A stretch of 64,000 bases of DNA from Pseudomonas iranensis (GCF_014268585.2 NZ_CP077092.1:4030001-4094000), one strand, 5' to 3'; positions 51,992-63,388 are shown, counted from the first letter of the stretch. Notes: generated by a model not told the origin, from the letters alone. Program-made: numbers and translations.

Positions 51992-54900
51992 CTAGAAATC
52001 CCGCTTGTAGAAGATATCCAGCGAGCTCGCCACGCCACTCGCCGCTTCGACATACACCTTCTTGCTCAGCTTGTAGCGCAGGGCGATGGTGCTGGCCGGT
52101 TCGAATACGCCGACGCCGTAGCGCAGGCTGAGTTTCTCTGAGATGTTGCCGCTGGCGACGACGCTGGTGTCGTTGCCGCTGCCCTGGGTGTCGAGCTGGA
52201 AATCTTCGATGCCCAGATCCTTGGCCAGCCCACTGGTGACTCCGGCGCTGCCCATCAGGCCCAGGCCCAGCGCGGCTTGCGCGAGCATGTTGTTATCTTC
52301 GCCGCTGGTGCTCAGCGGACGGCCCAGCACCAGGTACGACAGCGCCTGTTCCTGACTCATCGCCGGTTCGGAGAAGATCTGCGTGGTCGGTTGTTCGGCG
52401 CTGCCGCTCAGGCGAATACCGGCGATGACGTCGTCGGTCTGGCGGATCGCTTCGATGTCCAGATACGGCTGGTCGATGGGACCGGCGAACAACAGACGCG
52501 CGCGACGCACCGTCAGGCGCTGGCCGTAGGCGCGATAGCGGCCGTCGTTGAGCCACAGTTCGCCACGGGTGTCCATGTTGTCGCCGATGTGCACCTGACC
52601 TTGCAGATTCGCGGTCAGGCCGAAACCGGCAAAGCTCAGCTTGTCCTGGCCGACGATCACGTCGATGTCCATTTTCATCGCGATCGGTGGTTTGCCCTCC
52701 TCGGTCTGCGCACCAACGATGATCGTGTCGTCGGAGACTTTCACGGTTGATGGCGGCAGCTCGCGCACGGTGATTTCGCCTTTCGGCACCAGCACCTTGC
52801 CGGCAACTTTCAGCTCATCGCCGGCCATGGAAATCTTCAGGTCCGGGGCCATTTCCAGTTTGGCGTAGGGTTCGACGCTGACCGGCAATTGCGTGCCCTT
52901 GAGCGCCAGATCGACCACCAGTGCCTGACCCCAGGCGACGTTGCCGTTGAGACTGCCTTTGCCAGTCTTGCCGCTGTCCCAGCCACCGTCCAGGCGCACC
53001 GATTCGCCGGCGATCGCCGCCGTCAGTTGCAGATTCTGCAGCTCCATCGGCAGTTCGGCGCCGGACACTTCGCCATCGCTGAGCTGCACAGTGCCGTTGA
53101 CCAATGGCGCGAGCAGGCCACCGGAAAGAGTGCCGCTGCCGTTGAGCCGGCCAGTGAGCTTTTCCACCATCGGCACGAACGGTCGCGCCACCGACAGATC
53201 GAGGCCGGAAAGGCGGAACGAACCGCTCAGCGGTTTGTTTTTCGGTAGCGGATTGAGCTGCGCCTGGACCAGCAATTCGCCGAGTTTGCCGCCGACAAAA
53301 TTGAGCTCGGTGTCGACGCGCTTGGGCGTGAGTTTGCTGCTGAGTTTGAGGGTCTGGTAGGGGAAATCCAGCCAGCGATCCTTGTCGCGCACGCGCAGGG
53401 TGCCGCCGCTGGCATCGACACTGACCACGCCGTTCGGGCCGCTCGCCGGCAAGTCCAGTTGCAGGTCGGCGTTGAGCCGGCCCTGCCAGGCGAAGTCCTT
53501 GGGCAACCACTGCGCAAGGCTTTCAATCGGGAATTGCTTGAGGTGATAACGCAGCTTCGGCTCGGGCATCAGGCGCTGGTCTTCGCCACACAGGCTGGCG
53601 TTGCCGGACAGCCAGCAATGCGCGCCGAAATTGATCTGGCCGTCCGCCAGGCGTTCCAGTCTGGCCGGGCTTTGCAGCTTCCAGTCCTGGCCACCGGCCT
53701 GAATGTCGCCACTGGCCAGGCGTCCGCGCCAGTTGCCCTTGTCGAGATTGCCGTCCAGACCCAGCGCCAGTTTCAGCTTCGGTCCGCTCAGGTCGAGGTT
53801 GAGTTTCTGACTTTTGATATCGCCCTGAGCACTGGCGGTCAGGGTGCCGAGCGAAGTATCGCCGGTCTGAATGCCGCTGCCTTTGAGATTGATCTTCGCC
53901 CGCTGCGCGCTGTCGAGCGTGGCGTCGAGGTTGAGGCTTTGCAGACGGTTGTCCTGAAAGGCCAGTTGCGAGCCCTGCAGATCGAGCTTGCCCTGCGGCG
54001 CCTTCAGCGTGCCGGCGACGTTGACCTGACCGTTGACCTGCCCGCGCAATTGCGGCCACAGCTGGGCCAGACGCGGCAGCTTGATGTCGATCTGCCCGCC
54101 GAGTTTGTCCTGCAGGCTGCCCTTGCCGTTGATGCTGTTATCGCCGAGGCGGATCTGCAGGGCATTGAGGTTCCACCGCTCGCCAGCGCCATCAGCCTTG
54201 GCCTGCAGAATCGCCGGTTGGCCGCGCAGTTTGCCTTTGAGGTCGAGGTCGGCGCTGAGGCTGAGCTGGTCATTTTTCATCTCGCCTTTGCTCCTCAACG
54301 GCCCGGCCAGCGTGCCCGGCAGTTCGGCGACCCAGTACGCCGGGTTGAGCGCCGACAGATCCAGCGCGGTATCCCAGGCGATGCCGTCGGCGAAGCGCAC
54401 ATTGACGTGCCCTTCGGCCTTGCCCTGCCCGGCCTGCATGACCAGTTGCGGCAAAGCGATCTGTTCCAGACTGCCGCTGAACGGACTGCTCAGGGTGAAC
54501 GCCCCTGCCGGGCCATCCAGCGCGGCGTCGAAATTACCGAGGTACTGGCCGTCGGTGTAGGACACTTCGCCGGTAAAGGTGCGCAACGTCACTTGCGGCT
54601 CGTCGATTTCCGGATAGAGCCGGTGCCACGGGAAGTCTTGCCAGTTGATATTGGCCTGAGCGCTGAGGCCCTTGCTCCAGTCGACGTTGCCGGTGAGTTT
54701 GAGGCTTTGCTTGTCGTTGGCATTGAGGTCGAGCCCGGCAATCTGCGCGCCGTTGGCGTCGACCTTGCCTTTGAGCAGCAGCGCCACTGGCGATTTTTCG
54801 GCGGGCAGCGTGGCGTTGCCGAGCAGTTGATAACCGTTTTTCAGGTCGCCTTCGCCCGTGAGCACAAGCTGATTGAATTGCAGCGTGTCCGGCAGATCGG

Positions 54901-55666
54901 CGCTGGGCTTGAACGCGTCGCTGGTGATGCGCACCCTGGCCGGCAGGTTTTCCGCCAGCGCTTGCAGTTCACCGTTCAACTGGCCGTCGAGGTAGCCACG
55001 GCTGTCGGCGTGCAGGTTGAGGGTTTTCAGCAGATCGCCTTCAACTTTCAGCGCCAGGGTCCACGGCTCGCTGCCGGGCGCGGGCAAGGTCAGATCACCT
55101 TGAGTTTTCAGCGGCCAGTTGCCGCTCGGTTGCAGCAGGCCGGACAGGTTCAGGCTGAGTTCGTCGCGCTGCAATTTCACGCTGTCGATCTGCAGGCCCT
55201 GAGCGGTCCAGTGCGCCGCCAGTTGCAAGCCCTTGAGCTGTTCGCTGCCGTTGAACAACAGGCTGCCGACCTCAACATCGCCCAGTTCGATGGCCACAGG
55301 CAATTGCAGGTCCGGCAGTTTGATCGGACCGCTGTCGGTGGTTGCTTCGCTCGGCGGGAATTGCAGGATCACCTGCTCGGCCTTGAGCTGATCGATGCAC
55401 AAGGTCATGCGCGTCAGGCACAGCGGCGACCAGGCGAAGATCGCCTTGTTCAGCTCGACACGGCTGGTGTCCTGCTGCCACACCAGGTGATCGGCGCTCC
55501 ACTGCCCAGCGAGGCGACCATGGAAATTCTCCACGCTCAGGCCCGGCACCAGGCCCAACGCCCAACGACTGCCGGCCTGCGTGCCAAGCAGTGCGGCGAG
55601 GCTCAAGACGATCAACAAGACCAGCGCCAACAAAGTCAGCGCTGTTATTTTCAAACCACGCTTCAC
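51992..55666 (-). CDS. tamB: Translocation and assembly module subunit TamB
   Basis: 1224-residue inner-membrane-anchored protein of the AsmA/TamB (DUF490) superfamily. One N-terminal helix (ITALTLLALVLLIVLSLAALLG) anchors it. A very long beta-rich periplasmic part, thought to form a lipid-carrying groove, follows. The conserved C-terminal DUF490 domain starts near residue 880 and contains SFAGFGLTANLQGQVHIGDN, RGELWLNDGRYRAYGQRL and LGLGLMGSAGVTSGLAKDLG. It works with TamA in outer-membrane protein insertion and, in other species, phospholipid transport. Overlaps tamA by four bases. Confidence 0.95.
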   Translation of the reverse strand: MKRGLKITALTLLALVLLIVLSLAALLGTQAGSRWALGLVPGLSVENFHGRLAGQWSADHLVWQQDTSRVELNKAIFAWSPLCLTRMTLCIDQLKAEQVILQFPPSEATTDSGPIKLPDLQLPVAIELGDVEVGSLLFNGSEQLKGLQLAAHWTAQGLQIDSVKLQRDELSLNLSGLLQPSGNWPLKTQGDLTLPAPGSEPWTLALKVEGDLLKTLNLHADSRGYLDGQLNGELQALAENLPARVRITSDAFKPSADLPDTLQFNQLVLTGEGDLKNGYQLLGNATLPAEKSPVALLLKGKVDANGAQIAGLDLNANDKQSLKLTGNVDWSKGLSAQANINWQDFPWHRLYPEIDEPQVTLRTFTGEVSYTDGQYLGNFDAALDGPAGAFTLSSPFSGSLEQIALPQLVMQAGQGKAEGHVNVRFADGIAWDTALDLSALNPAYWVAELPGTLAGPLRSKGEMKNDQLSLSADLDLKGKLRGQPAILQAKADGAGERWNLNALQIRLGDNSINGKGSLQDKLGGQIDIKLPRLAQLWPQLRGQVNGQVNVAGTLKAPQGKLDLQGSQLAFQDNRLQSLNLDATLDSAQRAKINLKGSGIQTGDTSLGTLTASAQGDIKSQKLNLDLSGPKLKLALGLDGNLDKGNWRGRLASGDIQAGGQDWKLQSPARLERLADGQINFGAHCWLSGNASLCGEDQRLMPEPKLRYHLKQFPIESLAQWLPKDFAWQGRLNADLQLDLPASGPNGVVSVDASGGTLRVRDKDRWLDFPYQTLKLSSKLTPKRVDTELNFVGGKLGELLVQAQLNPLPKNKPLSGSFRLSGLDLSVARPFVPMVEKLTGRLNGSGTLSGGLLAPLVNGTVQLSDGEVSGAELPMELQNLQLTAAIAGESVRLDGGWDSGKTGKGSLNGNVAWGQALVVDLALKGTQLPVSVEPYAKLEMAPDLKISMAGDELKVAGKVLVPKGEITVRELPPSTVKVSDDTIIVGAQTEEGKPPIAMKMDIDVIVGQDKLSFAGFGLTANLQGQVHIGDNMDTRGELWLNDGRYRAYGQRLTVRRARLLFAGPIDQPYLDIEAIRQTDDVIAGIRLSGSAEQPTTQIFSEPAMSQEQALSYLVLGRPLSTSGEDNNMLAQAALGLGLMGSAGVTSGLAKDLGIEDFQLDTQGSGNDTSVVASGNISEKLSLRYGVGVFEPASTIALRYKLSKKVYVEAASGVASSLDIFYKRDF

Positions 55667-57390
55667 AGCTCAGGCCCCATGGAAAAGTGCAAGCGAAAGC
55701 CGCCGTCATCGTCCAGCGCCCGAGCGAGGTCGAGGCGGATCGGCCCGACCGGCGAGACCCAGCGCACACCCACACCGACCCCGGTCTTGAGGTCGGGCAG
55801 TTCGAGTTTGTTGAAAGAGTTGCCTTGGTCGACGAAGGTCGCCACACGCCATTTCTCGGCAATCGAATATTGATATTCGACACTGCCGGCAATCATGTAG
55901 CGGCCACCGATGCGGTCGCCGTCAGAATTTTTCGGCGACAGGCTCTGATAGTCGTAACCGCGCACGCTCTGATCGCCACCGGCAAAAAAGCGCAGCGACG
56001 GCGGAATCGAGTTGTAGCCATTGGTGGCGCTGCCGCCGACCTGCACGCGGCCGAGCAAGCGGTGCTTGTCGAACACCGTGGTCAGGCCTTTGACCAGCGC
56101 GGTGCCATATAAAAGGTTGTTGTCCGAACCGAGGCCTTCCTTGGCCACTTTGCTTTCGAAGCTCAGGCGATAGCCATTACGCGGGTCGATGCGGTTGTCG
56201 CTTTTAAGGTAGGAATAACTGATGCCGGGCATGAGCAACGTGCTCAGGCCCGAGTCGTCGCCGAGTTCGTATTCTTCACGTTGCCATTTCAGCGAGATCA
56301 CCCGCTGCCAGCCGCTGGGCAACTTGCTGTGCCATTCCGGGCCGAAGGTCAGCAGCTTGCTGAGGGTGTCGGAGCCTTCGATGTCTTCGAACTGATAGCC
56401 GCCGGCCCAGCGCAGTTTGTCGGTCAGTGGCGGGTCGAGCGGGATGTCATAGAACAGCCCGACGTTCTGTCGGGGCGCCGAGAGTTCAGCTTCCCAGCCG
56501 TAACTGTCGCCCTGCGGGTTGACCCAGTGACGCGTCCAGTTGGCCTTGATCCGCGGGCCGACGTCGGTCGAATAACCGAGGCCCAGGCCCATCGTGCGCG
56601 GCTTGCGCGTGTCGAGTTTGACGGCGACCGGAATCACATCGTTCTGCGCTGCCGTCGGTGCGGCATCGACGCGCACGCCTTCGAAATAGCCGCTCGATTG
56701 CAGGTCGCGATTGAGTTCGGCGATCAGTTCCGAATCGTAAGGCTCGCCTGCCTTGAACGGTACCATGCGTTGCAGCAGGTCTTCGTCGAACGGCGTGTCG
56801 CCCTCGAAACTGACTTTTCCCAGCGCATAGCGCGGGCCGCTGTCGTAGATCAATTCGATGTCAGCCACGCCCGCGCGGGGATCGACCATGAGTTTCTGGC
56901 TGGTGAAATGACCGCTGAAGTAACCGAAGCGCGAGGCCTGGTTCTGGATCACCCGTTTGGCGTCTTCGTACCGGCCATGGTTGAGCACGGCGCCGGACTT
57001 GAGCAGGTCGCTTTTCGGTACGCGAAAGGATTTCAGCGAGGCCGCCGGGCCGTCGACGCGCACGGTGACGTTGCGCAGGCGAATCGGCTCGCCGGGATCG
57101 ATGTTCAGCACCAGACGCGGTTTTTCCCCGCCCTTGACGTCACTGTCGATCTGCGGCTGGTAGTAGCCCAGCGCCTGGGCCGCTTTGCGCGCCTGCTCTT
57201 CGGCACCGCGACTGAAGCGCAGCAAGGCTTCTTCGTCGCGATCGCCGAGGCTGCCGATATAGCCTTCTATATTGGCTTTGAGTTCATCGTTGGACGGCTT
57301 GATCCGTACATCCAATTCACTTTGCGCCAGCGCCGCGCAGCTGGATAACAGCATCAGCACGCCGCTGGTAAATCTTCGTGGAAACTTCAT
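55663..57390 (-). CDS. tamA: Translocation and assembly module subunit TamA
   Basis: Omp85-family outer-membrane protein, 575 residues. Signal peptide (MKFPRRFTSGVLMLLSSCAALAQS), three POTRA domains (about 25-265, for example LDVRIKPSNDELKANIEGYIG and GKVSFEGDTPFDEDLLQ), then a 16-strand barrel with FFAGGDQSVRGYDYQSLSP (the VRGY lid motif) and the C-terminal GGFRLHFSMGPEL. ATG 57390 starts the signal peptide; a GTG six codons upstream is less natural. Forms an operon with tamB. Confidence 0.95.
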   Translation of the reverse strand: MKFPRRFTSGVLMLLSSCAALAQSELDVRIKPSNDELKANIEGYIGSLGDRDEEALLRFSRGAEEQARKAAQALGYYQPQIDSDVKGGEKPRLVLNIDPGEPIRLRNVTVRVDGPAASLKSFRVPKSDLLKSGAVLNHGRYEDAKRVIQNQASRFGYFSGHFTSQKLMVDPRAGVADIELIYDSGPRYALGKVSFEGDTPFDEDLLQRMVPFKAGEPYDSELIAELNRDLQSSGYFEGVRVDAAPTAAQNDVIPVAVKLDTRKPRTMGLGLGYSTDVGPRIKANWTRHWVNPQGDSYGWEAELSAPRQNVGLFYDIPLDPPLTDKLRWAGGYQFEDIEGSDTLSKLLTFGPEWHSKLPSGWQRVISLKWQREEYELGDDSGLSTLLMPGISYSYLKSDNRIDPRNGYRLSFESKVAKEGLGSDNNLLYGTALVKGLTTVFDKHRLLGRVQVGGSATNGYNSIPPSLRFFAGGDQSVRGYDYQSLSPKNSDGDRIGGRYMIAGSVEYQYSIAEKWRVATFVDQGNSFNKLELPDLKTGVGVGVRWVSPVGPIRLDLARALDDDGGFRLHFSMGPEL

Positions 57391-57456
57391 AGGCGCGGAT
57401 GCTATCACGGGCTCGGGAGCCTGATAGAACAGGTAATTTGTGAAGAAGTTCGATCG

Positions 57457-58107
57457 TTATCCCGTTGCTGTTTGTAACACCTGCGGATTGGCGTGGAAAA
57501 ATACGTGTTCGCGCACCGGCCCGACGGCAACCTCGCCGATCTCCTGATAACCCTGCCTTTTATAGAATTCCAGGTAGCGCGGGTTGCCGGTGTCGAGCAC
57601 CACCCCTTGCGAGGTTTCATCGACCGCGCACCAGTTGTGCACGGCGGTGAGCAACTGTTCGCCGTAGTGCTTGCCCTGAAACTGCGGATGCACACCGAGC
57701 AACGGCAGCATGTGCACCGAGTCACCCGGCACGCACGCGGCGACGGCATCGTGGTATTCCAGATAACGCCGGGTGCAGCGAAAACCGGTGCTGAGCACCA
57801 TGCGCAGGCGCCACGCCCAGCTCTCGGTAACGCCCAGGCGCCGTTGCGGCGGTGCGATCAGGGCGATGCCGATCAAGCGATCGTTGACCAACAGGCCGAT
57901 TGCCGGCAGGTCCTGGAGGAAATGCTGTTTGACCAACTCGCGCACCGTGGCGCGCACGCGTTGTTCGTAGCCGGGTCGCTCGGCTTCGAACAGATAGCCG
58001 AAGGTCGGCTCGTGGCGATAGGCCTGATACAGCAACGAGCGGGCTTCGCGTGAATAGCCGCGGTCGAGCATGTGGATGTCGGCAACGGCGGACTGGGTTT
58101 CAGGCAT
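57457..58107 (-). CDS. GNAT family N-acetyltransferase
   Basis: 216-residue acetyltransferase. The acetyl-CoA loop is seen as HMLPLLGVHPQFQGKHYGEQLL (about 132-153, pattern Q-x-x-G-x-G replaced by QFQGKHYG), followed by VVLDTGNPRYLEFYKRQGYQEIGE. Substrate unknown. It lies upstream of tamA on the same strand with a 66-base gap, so co-transcription with tamAB is possible. Confidence 0.85.
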   Translation of the reverse strand: MPETQSAVADIHMLDRGYSREARSLLYQAYRHEPTFGYLFEAERPGYEQRVRATVRELVKQHFLQDLPAIGLLVNDRLIGIALIAPPQRRLGVTESWAWRLRMVLSTGFRCTRRYLEYHDAVAACVPGDSVHMLPLLGVHPQFQGKHYGEQLLTAVHNWCAVDETSQGVVLDTGNPRYLEFYKRQGYQEIGEVAVGPVREHVFFHANPQVLQTATG

Positions 58108-58232
58108 TGCAGTGATTCTCCCCGGAGGCGCGCTCGGAGACTGGCGCGCTTGTTGGTACGAACCTTGGGCGGATGTGGTGGTTCCCCTGACAGGTTAGAC
58201 CAGCCTCGGATCTTCATCGACTGGGGCGGGCC

Positions 58233-58327
58233 TCATCGCTGGCAAGCCAGCTCCCACAGTGTCTGCGTCGTTCACAACATTTACATACACCACAGAAACC
58301 TGTGGGAGCTGGCTTGCCAGCGATGGG
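58233..58327. repeat. REP inverted pair (CTGGCAAGCCAGCTCCCACAG subtype)
   Basis: CATCGCTGGCAAGCCAGCTC and its inverse, separated by about 40 bases. A sequence subtype different from the other REPs of the window (GGGAGCTGGCTTGCCAGC). It fills most of the 324-base gap between the divergent GNAT and xthA genes, which otherwise shows nothing clear. Confidence 0.85.
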
Positions 58328-58431
58328 GTCGGGACAAGCGCTACAAATCCCACAGGCCAAAATGATTTGTCCCACACTGGCCCATCTCCCCCATGTCAGC
58401 TAGCATCGCCCTTTTGCCAGGACTGCCGACC

Positions 58432-59244
58432 ATGAAGATTGTTTCCTTCAACATCAACGGACTGCGTGCCCGTCCGCATCAGCTGGCAGCGCTGATCGAA
58501 AAACATCAGCCCGACGTGATCGGCCTGCAGGAAACCAAGGTCCACGACGACCAGTTCCCCCACGAAGACATCCGCGCTCTCGGCTACCACGTGCACTTCC
58601 ATGGCCAGAAGGGCCATTACGGTGTCGCCCTGCTCTCGCGCAACGAACCGATCGCCATTCATAAAGGCTTTGCCACTGACGAAGAAGATGCGCAGCGGCG
58701 CTTTATCTGGGGCACTTTTGCCGATGCCAACGGCGTGCCGGTGACGATCATGAACGGCTATTTCCCACAAGGTGAAAGCCGCGACCACCCAACCAAATTC
58801 CCTGCCAAGGAGCGTTTCTACAGCGACCTGCAAGCGCTGCTGGAAAGCCAGTTCCACAATGAACAGCCACTGGTGGTGATGGGTGATGTGAACATATCCC
58901 CGGAAGACTGCGACATCGGCATCGGCCCGGACAACATGAAGCGCTGGCTGAAAACCGGCAAATGCAGCTTCCTGCCGGAGGAGCGCGAGTGGATGGCGCG
59001 CCTGAAGAACTGGGGCCTGACCGACAGCTATCGGCACCTCAACCCCGACGTGAGCGACATGTTCAGCTGGTTCGACTATCGCAGCCGTGGTTTCGAAGAT
59101 GAACCGAAGCGTGGTCTGCGCATCGATGTGATTCTGGCGTCCCATGGCCTGCTGCCACGGGTCAAGGATGCCGGCGTGGACTACGAACTGCGCGGCATGG
59201 AAAAGCCATCGGACCATGCGCCGATCTGGCTTGAGCTAAGCTGA
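58432..59244 (+). CDS. xthA: Exodeoxyribonuclease III
   Basis: Mg-dependent AP endonuclease and 3'-5' exonuclease of base-excision repair, 270 residues. The EEP-fold catalytic motifs are complete: [16 protein letters not shown] (metal Glu), GDVNISPED (Asp and Asn), and the terminal [10 protein letters not shown] (catalytic His). ATG 58432 has AGGA nine bases upstream and gives [12 protein letters not shown]; an ATG 13 codons earlier was rejected. Confidence 0.96.
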   Translation: MKIVSFNINGLRARPHQLAALIEKHQPDVIGLQETKVHDDQFPHEDIRALGYHVHFHGQKGHYGVALLSRNEPIAIHKGFATDEEDAQRRFIWGTFADANGVPVTIMNGYFPQGESRDHPTKFPAKERFYSDLQALLESQFHNEQPLVVMGDVNISPEDCDIGIGPDNMKRWLKTGKCSFLPEEREWMARLKNWGLTDSYRHLNPDVSDMFSWFDYRSRGFEDEPKRGLRIDVILASHGLLPRVKDAGVDYELRGMEKPSDHAPIWLELS

Positions 59245-59266
59245 TCCAGCCTGAGCGAATTTTCAT

Positions 59267-59357
59267 TGTGGGAGCGAGCCTGCTCGCGAATGCGGTGGAT
59301 CAGCGACGAATTTTTCGCCTGACACGCCGCCTTCGCGAGCAGGCTCGCTCCCACAGG
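59267..59357. repeat. REP inverted pair
   Basis: Two inverted copies of the main REP palindrome between xthA and the next gene. Confidence 0.9.
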
Positions 59358-59433
59358 CAGTCCCCTGTCATATTTCGGTCACGCGCCTGACTTAATCTCC
59401 CCGGCAATCCCCTTGGCTTGATTCGGTGCCGGA

Positions 59434-60768
59434 ATGACCCTGCGTGTTCTCTGCGTTTTCCTGTTGAGTGGCTGGCTGTCGGTGTCCGCCGCCGCTCTGC
59501 CGATCCCCGAAAACGGCCCGGCATTACGCATTCAGGGCTCCAACACCATCGGCGCCGAACTCGGCCCGGCGCTGGTCGAAGGCCTGTTGCAGGAACAAGG
59601 CCTGCTGAAAATCCACCGCGAAACCCCGGACACCGCCAACGAACAACGCATCGTCGGCCAGACCGCACAAGGGCAACGCGTGATCATCGAAGTCGCCGCT
59701 CACGGTTCCAGCACCGGTTTCGCTGCGTTGAAAAACGCCAGCGCCGATCTGGCCGCCTCTTCCCGTGAGATCAAGGACAGCGAACTGCTTGCCCTGCAAG
59801 CCCTCGGCGATCTGAAAAGCCCGGCGGCCGAGCAAGTCATTGCCATCGACGGCCTGGCGATCATCCTCAACCCGGCCAACCCGCTTGAGCAGTTGAACAC
59901 CGAGCAACTGGCGCGGATTTTTGCCGGCGAAGTGAAAACCTGGGAAGAGCTCGGTAGCCGTGGCGGCGCCATCCATTTGTATGCGCGGGATGATCAGTCC
60001 GGGACGTACGACACGTTCAAGGAACTGGTCCTGAGCCGGCGTGGGAAAAGTCTCAGCAGCGCGGCGAAGCGTTTCGAATCCAGCGAGCAGTTGTCCGACG
60101 CGGTCAGCGCCGATCCGCAAGGTATCGGCTTCATCGGCTTGCCTTACGTGCGTCAGGCCAAAGCCGTGGCGATTGCCGATGGCGCCTCGCAAGCGATGTT
60201 GCCGCTGAACAGCCTGATCGCCACCGAAGATTATCCGCTGTCGCGGCGCTTGTTCTTTTATCTGCCGCCGGACAGCCGCAATCCTTGGGCGCAGGCGTTG
60301 GCAACGTTCGCGCAAAGTCCACAGGGACAGGCGATCGTCGCGACTAGCGGTTTTATCAGCCAGACCGTACAAGCCATGAGCGTGACGCCGAATGCGCTGA
60401 TGCCCGAGGGTTACCAATCCCTCAGCCGGCATGCTCAGCGTCTGACAGTGAATTTTCGTTTTGCCGAGGGCAGCGCCAGTCTGGACAACAAGGCGCGGCA
60501 GGATCTGGCGCGGGTGCTCGACTATATAAAGCGCAATGGCAAGACCGAGCGGGCGGTGACGCTGGTGGGGTTTGGTGATTTGAAGGATGACCCGGCGCGG
60601 GCTGATCTGCTGTCGAAGCTACGGGCGATGGCGGTGCGGCGCGAGCTGGTCAAAAACGGTGTGGTCATGCGCGAAGTCCGCGGCTTTGGTGCGCTGATGC
60701 CGGTGGCGACCAACAGCGCGGATGAAGGGCGGATCAAGAATCGGCGGGTTGAGGTTTGGGTGTATTGA
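59434..60768 (+). CDS. PstS-like substrate-binding domain fused to OmpA-like domain
   Basis: 444-residue exported protein (signal peptide LRVLCVFLLSGWLSVSAAA). Residues about 25-310 form a phosphate-binding-protein-like domain: LRIQGSNTIGAELGPALV at the start, AHGSSTGFAALKNASADLAASSR (anion-loop-like) and ARDDQSGTYDTFKELVL. Residues about 335-444 form an OmpA-like peptidoglycan-binding domain (NFRFAEGSASLD, then GRIKNRRVEVWVY). No ABC transporter genes are near. A role in envelope-linked phosphate or ligand sensing, or in biofilm as with PstS proteins, is speculation. Confidence 0.85.
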   Translation: MTLRVLCVFLLSGWLSVSAAALPIPENGPALRIQGSNTIGAELGPALVEGLLQEQGLLKIHRETPDTANEQRIVGQTAQGQRVIIEVAAHGSSTGFAALKNASADLAASSREIKDSELLALQALGDLKSPAAEQVIAIDGLAIILNPANPLEQLNTEQLARIFAGEVKTWEELGSRGGAIHLYARDDQSGTYDTFKELVLSRRGKSLSSAAKRFESSEQLSDAVSADPQGIGFIGLPYVRQAKAVAIADGASQAMLPLNSLIATEDYPLSRRLFFYLPPDSRNPWAQALATFAQSPQGQAIVATSGFISQTVQAMSVTPNALMPEGYQSLSRHAQRLTVNFRFAEGSASLDNKARQDLARVLDYIKRNGKTERAVTLVGFGDLKDDPARADLLSKLRAMAVRRELVKNGVVMREVRGFGALMPVATNSADEGRIKNRRVEVWVY

Positions 60769-60799
60769 TCCTGACGTCGATGTGCTGAATGTGCAGGCC

Positions 60800-60880
60800 C
60801 TTTCGCGAGCAGGCTCGCTCCCACATTGGATCTGTGGCGTGCACAAATCTTGTGGGAGCGAGCCTGCTCGCGAATGAGGC
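60800..60880. repeat. REP inverted pair
   Basis: Two inverted copies of the main REP palindrome between the convergent PstS-OmpA and acyl-CoA dehydrogenase genes. Confidence 0.9.
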
Positions 60881-60889
60881 AACTCGGTA

Positions 60890-62119
<1,230 letters not shown>

Positions 62120-62289
62120 GGGTAGTTACCTTCTCGGGCAGAGGTTGTTCAAGTCATGCAATCGATGCTAGAACAGCGCTGATCATTTACCTAGCCTATT
62201 CTCGGCGTGTATAAACATTCATCACCAATATATGATCCGCTGATCGTCAGCCCAAAACACTTGCACTTAATAACAAGAGAAGCCGCGTT

Positions 62290-63219
62290 ATGAATCTGAG
62301 CAAGGTCGACCTGAACCTTTTCATCGTCTTCGACGCGATCTACACCGAAGCCAACCTGACCCGCGCCGGGCAGATTGTCGGGATCACCCAGCCGGCGGTG
62401 TCCAACGCGCTGGCGCGGTTGCGCGAAACCTTCAACGACCCGCTCTTCGTGCGTACCGCTCAGGGCATGGTGCCGACGCCGATGGCGCAGAACATCATCG
62501 GCCCGGTGCGCAACGCCCTGTCGCTGCTGCGCGTATCGGTGCAGGAAAGTCGCATCTTCAACCCGGCGCAGGCGGTCAAGACCTACCGCATCAGCATGAC
62601 CGACCTGACGGAAGCAATCATTCTGCCGCCACTGTTCCAGCGCCTGCGCCGCCTCGCGCCAACGGTGATCATCGAAAGCTTTCTGTCCAAGCGCCGGGAA
62701 ACCACCAAGGAACTCGCGGCCGGGCGTCTGGATTTCGCCGTGGATGCGCCGCTCAATACCGACCCGCAGGTGCGCCACGTCAAGCTGATGGACGACCGTT
62801 ACGTCTGCGCCATGCGCAAGGGCCATCCAATGGCGAGCAAGGAAAAACTCAGCCTCGATGACTACCTGTCGCTGACCCACATCCATATTTCCAGCCGCCG
62901 CAGCGGGCTGGGCTATGTCGATCTGGCGCTGGGCAAAATGGGCATCCAGCGCAAGATCGCCCTGCGCTCGCAGCACTATCTGATGGCTTCGCAAGTGATG
63001 CAGCAGACCGACATGGTCATGACCGTGCCGGAACGCTTCGCCCGCCGCCATGATTTGCAGTCATTCAATTTGCCGGTGAATGATGTGCCCTCGGTGGAAA
63101 CGCATTTGTACTGGCACGAAAGCACCGACCAGGACCCGGCCAACCGCTGGATGCGCGAGCAGATGATCGAGTTGTGCCAGCAGGTGACGGCGCAGGAGAA
63201 GAAGCTGGAGAAGGTGTAG
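62290..63219 (+). CDS. LysR-family transcriptional regulator
   Basis: 309 residues. N-terminal winged helix-turn-helix (LNLFIVFDAIYTEANLTRAG, then TQPAVSNALARLRETFNDPLFVR) in the style of the NodD/LeuO branch, followed by a LysR substrate-binding domain (about 90-300). AGAAG lies eight bases before the ATG. The 170-base divergent region contains ATCA-N8-TGAT at 62221-62236, a weak candidate for a LysR site. Regulation of the neighbouring acyl-CoA dehydrogenase gene is likely from the layout. Confidence 0.93.
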   Translation: MNLSKVDLNLFIVFDAIYTEANLTRAGQIVGITQPAVSNALARLRETFNDPLFVRTAQGMVPTPMAQNIIGPVRNALSLLRVSVQESRIFNPAQAVKTYRISMTDLTEAIILPPLFQRLRRLAPTVIIESFLSKRRETTKELAAGRLDFAVDAPLNTDPQVRHVKLMDDRYVCAMRKGHPMASKEKLSLDDYLSLTHIHISSRRSGLGYVDLALGKMGIQRKIALRSQHYLMASQVMQQTDMVMTVPERFARRHDLQSFNLPVNDVPSVETHLYWHESTDQDPANRWMREQMIELCQQVTAQEKKLEKV

Positions 63220-63240
63220 GGCTTTTATACCGCGTTATCG

Positions 63241-63330
63241 TTCTTCGCGAGCAGGCTCGCTCCCACAATGAATTGCGTTTCATCTGAAGGAACGCGGTCG
63301 AATGTGGGAGCGAGCCTGCTCGCGAAGAGG
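63241..63330. repeat. REP inverted pair
   Basis: Two inverted copies of the main REP palindrome between the LysR and MerR genes. Confidence 0.9.
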
Positions 63331-63358
63331 CCGGCAAACGCAGCGAGGATCTTGAGCC

Positions 63359-63388
63359 TTGACGTAAACGTAAACCACCGATTAGCTT
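63359..63388 (+). promoter_or_regulatory. Promoter with candidate LiuR-type operator
   Basis: TTGACGTAAACGTAAA at 63359-63374 has partly palindromic ACGT halves in the style of LiuR sites described by comparative genomics in proteobacteria. TTGACG can serve as -35 and TAGCTT (63383-63388) as -10 with an 18-base spacer, close to the long spacers used by MerR-type regulators. It lies 30 bases before the MerR start codon. Confidence 0.55.
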
